Below, piece by piece: positions 58,921 through 64,000 of a stretch of DNA of 64,000 nt; within the stretch, counting starts at the first letter, position 1, and every line of letters starts with the position of its first letter. The notes below the pieces were generated by a model. It saw nothing but the letters and a program-made list of their open reading frames with translations, was not told where the DNA came from and did no database searches. Source of the stretch: Avena insularis (lineage: Eukaryota; Streptophyta; Magnoliopsida; Poales; Poaceae); the NCBI GenBank assembly GCA_023614405.1, contig CM042694.1:132933711-132997710 (forward strand), given 5' to 3'. The position numbers were made by a program, and so were the translations under genes.

Positions 58921-61900
58921 CACACTCTTTATACACCATTACTTGGAATTAGAGATAACCTACAAGTACTCTCTAGTGAATAGTAACGAGGGGCATAAAG
59001 ACCTCTACCAATAGCTCTCTGTGGATTGATATGTGCACTTGCAGTCATCAGACCACCGGAATCTTCATGGGCTTCACCAATCCGTGGCGGATCATTGCAC
59101 GGGCCTTCATCGGGTTGAACCATGCAGGACAATCTTAAGTACCCGTAGGGCATACCCATGTTAGTAGCCCCTCGAGTGTCCATCGAATAATTGATTCGGA
59201 TGGATGGACATCATGAAGCCATCAAAAGCATATGTTGAACATCCGAAGGTTTATTGAGGTGCATCGTTCGAGTCATATGGATGATTGATGCACGTGCCTG
59301 GCTCATCCGAAAGATCGGGACCAGTTAATTGCTCTCGGGCAAAACCAACGTCATCTATTCAAACTCGAGTCCCCGAACTCGAATCTGAAAATTGCAAGCA
59401 TAATTTGACTCATGTCGCGAAGGCTTACTGTGCCGAGTTCCAGTAGTAATTGTTGTGTACCCAACGCGTCCGTCGGGATTTTTTATCATGCCTGTTGGCA
59501 TGGTATTTATCTGGTAGAGCGCAGCAGATGCGATTGCCAGACCATTAGATTGCATATATAGGTCTTATCTTTACGTCATGGACGCAACAACCAAATGTCT
59601 GTCACCGCAGAGGTGATTTAGGTGTAATGTAGTGTAAAATGGGAGAAGTCACCAATGAATTCGGCTATTGTAAAGGAATGGACATTGTGGACGTAGTTAA
59701 CACAACGTACTATATGGTGCGTGACCAGCGCTCCCTATAAGAGTAGCCCCTGAGTGTTTGTTCGGGTTGTAGACTCGAACATGAACTTATAGTCATCAGT
59801 TTAGTCAACATTGTGAGTCGACAGTTTTTCTGGAATGATAGTAGTGACCCGGAAGTGCATGAGGTCAATGATTCATTTTCCTTCGAGTGGTTAATAGTCA
59901 GCACCACATGTGCTTTATTTTCTTCGAGTGCGCGATTAGCGCTCCCTATGGGAGTAGCCCCGAGTCCTTAGTCGAATCGTTGATTTGAGTGGGGATTCAG
60001 AGCGTACCACTTGAAAGTCATAGATGTGTGCGTCATCGGCCTAGTTTGTAGTAGTCCCCGAGTGTCTGATCAAATCGTAGATTCGGGCAGAAACTCGATT
60101 CTTACACCTCATTGTCGTAGTTGATAATCTTGTAGACTCACACTGGACCCGGAAGTATATCGGGTGCACGTCCAGTGCTCCTGATAAAAGTAGCCCCTGA
60201 GTGTTTGTTCGAGTCGTAGACTCGAACAAAAACTTAGTAGTTATTTCTCAGGGGCAGGCGATGCAGTCGAGAAAAAACAGTTGTTGGTCTCCGCGCTGAT
60301 GAGAGGGTGAACTTGAATGCCGTCATGGGTGGCGCGCGGTGAGCTCAATCGTCAATGTAAGCAGTTTTTATGGGACGTGACGGTCTGGTCCCCAGAATAA
60401 AGTTGATCCGGATTTGACCATTCAATGTGTAAAAATGGGTATTTAACCGCGCCTCCTCGATTTCCGCACGTGGTGGAGAAAGTGCGGCAACGGTTCGGTT
60501 TTGGGCTGCCACATGTTTGCTTCGATGTACTCCACGCGTCACAATTTGTAGATGGACGGTTGGGATTACTCGGCTTCCTTGTTAAGTATCAAGTTTCGCC
60601 AGTAATTTTTCCCCTACCTTCGCCGTTTTCATCTTCGTCTTCCTCTCATCTCTACATCTTCTCTCCCGTGCATCGCGCCATTGTTCTAGTTTATTCTTTG
60701 CGCTGGACGTACTCCGCGTCTTCCCAACTCGTTCTTGGTCCTAGAGGAAGAGGCGTGCCGCAACGATGGAAAAGAGCAAGAAAGCCACGAGTGCTGGGTC
60801 AAGTACCACCGCTGCGCCCAAGAAGAAGGTTGCCGGAACAAGGATCACCAACAGAAGCTGGCGGCGCTCGACGGTGAAGATTTCCGATCTGCGGCAGCTT
60901 CGCCTGGTCGGCTAGATTCTCATGGATTAATAAGATTGCAAGATTCCTGGCGCAGAGGTAATCGCTGACCCTCCTGCTGGGTTTTAGGTGATGTTCCTTG
61001 CTCTTATCCCGCAAGGTCTTTCTCTTCCCATCCACGAATTTGTTCGTGGGTTGCTTTTTCTGTACGGGATACAACTACATCAGTTATCTCCCAATTGCAT
61101 CTTGCATATTGCTTGTTTCATCACCCTCTAAGAGTGTTGGCTCGGAATCAAGCCTCACTTCAGACTCTTCAAGAAGTTGTATGGAGTGAAGAGGCGGTCA
61201 GGCTCCGGTGGAGTGGTATATGAGGTCGGCGGATGCGACATATCCGTTCTTCCGAGTCAGCAGTACTTTAGATTCAAGATCGTTGATTCCGCGCAAGGTT
61301 GGAGTTCGAAATGGCTCTACATTCATGACCATAAAGTTGTGAATCAAAAGTATGGCCTTGCACCTTTCGATGCGAATGACGAAACGAGGAAGAAGCGGTC
61401 CTGGAGGATGAAGTGCCTTCGGGCGAGGATGCTGAAGAAGAAGCTTTGTACAAGCGGATGAAGGATTTGGAATTAGTGCATGACAAGGAGGTTAAGGCGT
61501 TGACATCACTCGAACATTCCTGCAACATCGGGTGCAACCTCTGCATGCCAAAGCTTACCCGATGTTCTTGTATGCTAGTCCGTTAGACCCAACATGCACC
61601 TCGGGAGAGAATTTGTCATCTGAGGAGTTGGAGAAGAAAAACAAGTCCTTGACCAACCTTACTGGTGAGGAGGCTCTTCCCACGGAGACATTGAGTGTGC
61701 CTATCTGTGCCAGCAAACCAGTGCTGGAAGTAATGATATTGTGATATTTGCATTTTTCCTAGAGTGTATGCTATATCCTTGATAATGTCGCTGCCGTTCT
61801 TGTAGAATCTGAAGGTGAAGGGTCTGATGCCTCCTTTACCGAGGGTCTTCGAAGTGGTTGAGGGTGCGGAGCCAGATGAATCAGACTCTAGCATTTTGTT

Positions 61901-63360
61901 CGCTCAATCGGAGGAGGCCGCCGAATCTAGTGATGATGGCACTCAAAAGAAGGGTCAGAGCAAAGATTTGGATGCCTCCACTTCTGGAACGCCTAAGGAG
62001 CCTGCTCCTGATGCGGGTGCCACTAGGCCTATCCTTGCATTTCCCATTCGGGCGGCACCACCAGCGCCCCAGGCCAAGAAGCAGGAGAAAGAGGTGTTTG
62101 ATCTTGACGACTTTAGGTCGTAAGTGTCTTTGACTTTCCTATGTTAGTCAAATGTACTACCTTGATGCTGAAAGATTTTTTTCTACTGGAATGACTAGGG
62201 AGTCCACTCCAGAAGATGTCGACAAGGAGGAAATTGAGGAGGGAGTCGTAGACTCCAAAGCTGTAAGTGCTGAGGAAGTTGTTCCTTCTCCGAAGATGAC
62301 AACTGCCGATGATGATAGTTCCTCGAGCTCCTCAAAGTTAGGCAAGCACAGGATTATTATCACCTGGACTGCGGTGCAAGATCCGCCAGAATCTTCGGGT
62401 GACCATGTAAGTTTTCCTTGCATCACCTGAGGAGCCCCCGAGTCCTGCGGTGTGACCCGGATGTTTGTGCAGCCGTACCTACAGAACATGGTGGAGATGG
62501 GCCAGAAGTACGTGCGATTGGAGGCTGACTTCAAATAGTTTCGAGGTAAGTTATTATATGCTTGTACCTTGTTTTTACTGCTACGTGTGCTAGCTGATGA
62601 ACACCTTGTTGTTGGTTACCAGAGGAGAACAATCAGGTTCTGCGCCTCCTTGAGAGAAGAGCATCAGCAGCGCTGAGACAAAGGATGAGAATGTTGTGGA
62701 AGCCCTCGAGCGTTTCAAGTTGGAGTCACAACAGCGTGAGGAAAGCCTTATGTAACTGCTGCTGAACGGGAGAAGATCTTGGGTGATCAACTTATGGCGG
62801 CTGCTCAGGCCTTGTCTGGTGAGTGCTTAGCATAGATCCTTTGCATAATTTTTTTGTGCTGCGCCCGTGCTAAACTCCGGTTGCTGCGTGCCTGCAGATG
62901 CTGTTGGTATTAACTTCAATCGCCAGGTGCTTGAGTGTGATGATGTCTTGGTTGGGGCAGTGGATGCTGTTGAAGACCGCAGCATGTACGCCAAGGATGT
63001 CCTCCTCAAGGCCAAGGACGCGCTTGTTCGTTTTCATCGGAAGATGTACCCGGAGGCCGTTGCCATCGACGATGTTGGTAGCTTGGCTGATGCTTTCTCG
63101 GGAGATGTGGCTAAGGAGTATAAGAAGACACAGAAGGCTGCAGGTGCCTCCTTCGCATTCGCCATGGCACAGGCATGCGGATCTAACCTAGATGTCAGCA
63201 AAGCGACCTCCACAATGCATGTGACGGCTGACGGCAAGGAGGTAGATTTCGGCCCCTTTGCCAAACGTTGCAAAAGATATGGGCTCTAGCTAATTGAGAT
63301 GTTTGCCAAGTACTCTAAAGAGTAGAAGCAGATGGCCGCGGCGAGAGCCGGTTTCTTTGT
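58920..63360 (-). mobile_element. Partial Tat-type retrotransposon in reverse orientation
   Basis: Read on the minus strand, GAGGGGCTACTAACATGGGTAT (59,153-59,174, given here as a junction) matches the purine-tract/LTR junction of the first Tat element at 49,873-49,894. Sequence below 59,163 is therefore the start of a 3' LTR, whose far end was not found. Moving up in coordinate, the non-coding part has the same ACTCGAA...CTCCCATAGGGAGCGCT motifs (59,720-60,190), then the homologous accessory gene (60,766-63,325). No gag or pol is seen, and the sequence changes character after about 63,400, so the element is truncated there or interrupted. Confidence 0.7.
60766..63327 (+). pseudogene. Accessory gene of the reverse Tat element, PF04195-like
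   Basis: It starts with ATG at 60,766 (MEKSKKATSAGSS..., then GTRITNRSWRRS), matching the N terminus of the other element's antisense gene (GTRVTNGSWRQS). The central domain (60,990-61,180) reads 'LPIHEFVRGLLFLYGIQLH' and 'LSPNCILHIACFITL', then GLAPFDANDE (61,350). An acidic DESDSS...SSDDGTQK linker, a coiled-coil part and a C-terminal domain (62,898-63,288: 'VEDRSMYAKDVLLKAKDAL', AFAMAQACGSNL, VDFGPFAKRCKRYG) follow. Intron 62,819-62,897 sits at the same codon position and phase as intron 46,340-46,414 of the first element. Stops at 60,913, 63,287 and elsewhere show decay. A protein of unknown function; its charge pattern suggests a nuclear or nucleic-acid-associated role, which is inference. 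Confidence 0.65.
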
Positions 63361-63399
63361 TGGTAGAAGCACTCTTGATACATGTTCACATTTAGTATG

Positions 63400-64000
63400 T
63401 TCCTTGACAGCTAAACCGCCTGACTACACTTCACTTTAGATACCGCTTGTTGAACACAATAGGACAGATGGAATTGAGTGGTGCCATATTTGTTTTTATT
63501 ATTTTTGGCGCAAGCGAAAACGAATACAGAAACCCCGAAAACAAAAACAAAATCAGATATTGTCGAAAACAGATACATACCAAATACGATGCAGACGCGG
63601 AACGATGCATATTTTATCTAAAACCAAGAGAACCCTGACATCATGTAACAAATCTCATGCATTTAAGAAACAACACAAATTTGTGACCTGATTATAGCAG
63701 AGTGCTAGGTTTACAAGATAATAAGGGAAATGTCAAATCGTGAAAGCCTATGAATGAAGGGATTACATGGTCATCGGTTCTGGGATGAGCAGCTTTGCAA
63801 GTTTGGCCTGACAAGGTCATATAATTGGTCAGTTGGATTTGTCCAGACACATCAACCTTAAAACGGAAATTCCATATTAGAAAGAAACGGAAATTCCGTT
63901 TCCGCGTCTGTTCCACCAGAAAATGCAGTTTCGTTTCCGTTTTCGTTTCCACCAAAAAAAATGCTATTTTTGTCTCCATTTTGCAAAATTCCCTTTCCAT
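63400..64000 (-). repeat. Possible hAT-like repeat fragment at the window edge
   Basis: The end of the window contains iterated GGAAATTCCGTTTCCG-like and TTTCGTTTCCG-like motifs (63,865-63,960), and similar purine-rich text (GAAAACGAATACAGAAACCC) near 63,516. Such motifs occur in the ends of plant hAT-related elements. The minus-strand frame from 63,692 to the edge is made of these repeats (ETKTETKLHF) and is not a convincing protein. The element continues beyond the window. Confidence 0.3.

Overview
The window is nuclear DNA from a grass, most likely a Triticeae species (wheat, goatgrass or barley relatives). The evidence is the spliced plant gene structure, Stowaway MITEs with the CTCCCTCCGT terminus, a BARE/Maximus-type copia solo LTR that starts TGTTGGAATTATGCC, Athila/Sabrina-like and Tat-lineage gypsy elements, and grass-type SINA and thiolase proteins. 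No bacterial features are expected. Most of the sequence is transposon-derived, with two intact-looking host genes.

Layout. (1) 1-17,450: an old, degenerate tandem array of repeats of about 1.2 kb, grouped into blocks of about 2.5-3 kb. It has been invaded by a PIF/Harbinger element, a Mutator-like element with ~0.45-kb terminal inverted repeats, a hAT-like insert, a Tourist MITE, several Stowaways and other repeats. (2) 17,675-20,249 (minus strand), with a 5' UTR reaching about 21.7 kb: a complete SINA/SINAT-type RING E3 ubiquitin ligase of 309 aa in three coding exons. Its 3' flank is itself duplicated inside the array. (3) 21.8-29.3 kb: GC-rich repeats, an antisense copia-like LTR, a perfect copia solo LTR (26,968-28,635, TSD GTTTC), a CACTA-like terminus and a small exon-like gene remnant. 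(4) 29,350-50,370: a Tat-lineage gypsy retrotransposon (LTRs of 487 and 488 bp, TSD GTAGC) carrying sense gag-pol and antisense accessory genes. It is split by a younger Athila/Sabrina-like element at 37,361-45,471 (LTRs of 1,561 and 1,524 bp, TSD ACTTC). (5) 50.4-53.8 kb: the other side of the gene remnant, a LINE tail and assorted repeats. (6) 54,233-57,803: a complete peroxisomal 3-ketoacyl-CoA thiolase (KAT) gene of 14 exons and 459 aa, with an N-terminal PTS2 signal. (7) 58.9-63.4 kb: part of a second Tat-type element in the opposite orientation, whose accessory gene is homologous to the antisense gene of the first element. (8) 63.4-64 kb: a possible hAT-like repeat fragment.

The two host genes do not form a pathway. 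The thiolase works in peroxisomal fatty-acid beta-oxidation and the SINA protein in ubiquitin-dependent turnover. The most interesting material is the accessory gene system carried by the Tat elements (a protein resembling the PF04195 'putative gypsy type transposon' family, spliced, conserved between two elements, and antisense to gag-pol where pol is present), the degenerate tandem array beside the SINA gene, and tRNA-like pol III box sequences inside the MULE terminal repeats. All exon boundaries, homologies and family names were read by eye; no searches were run.
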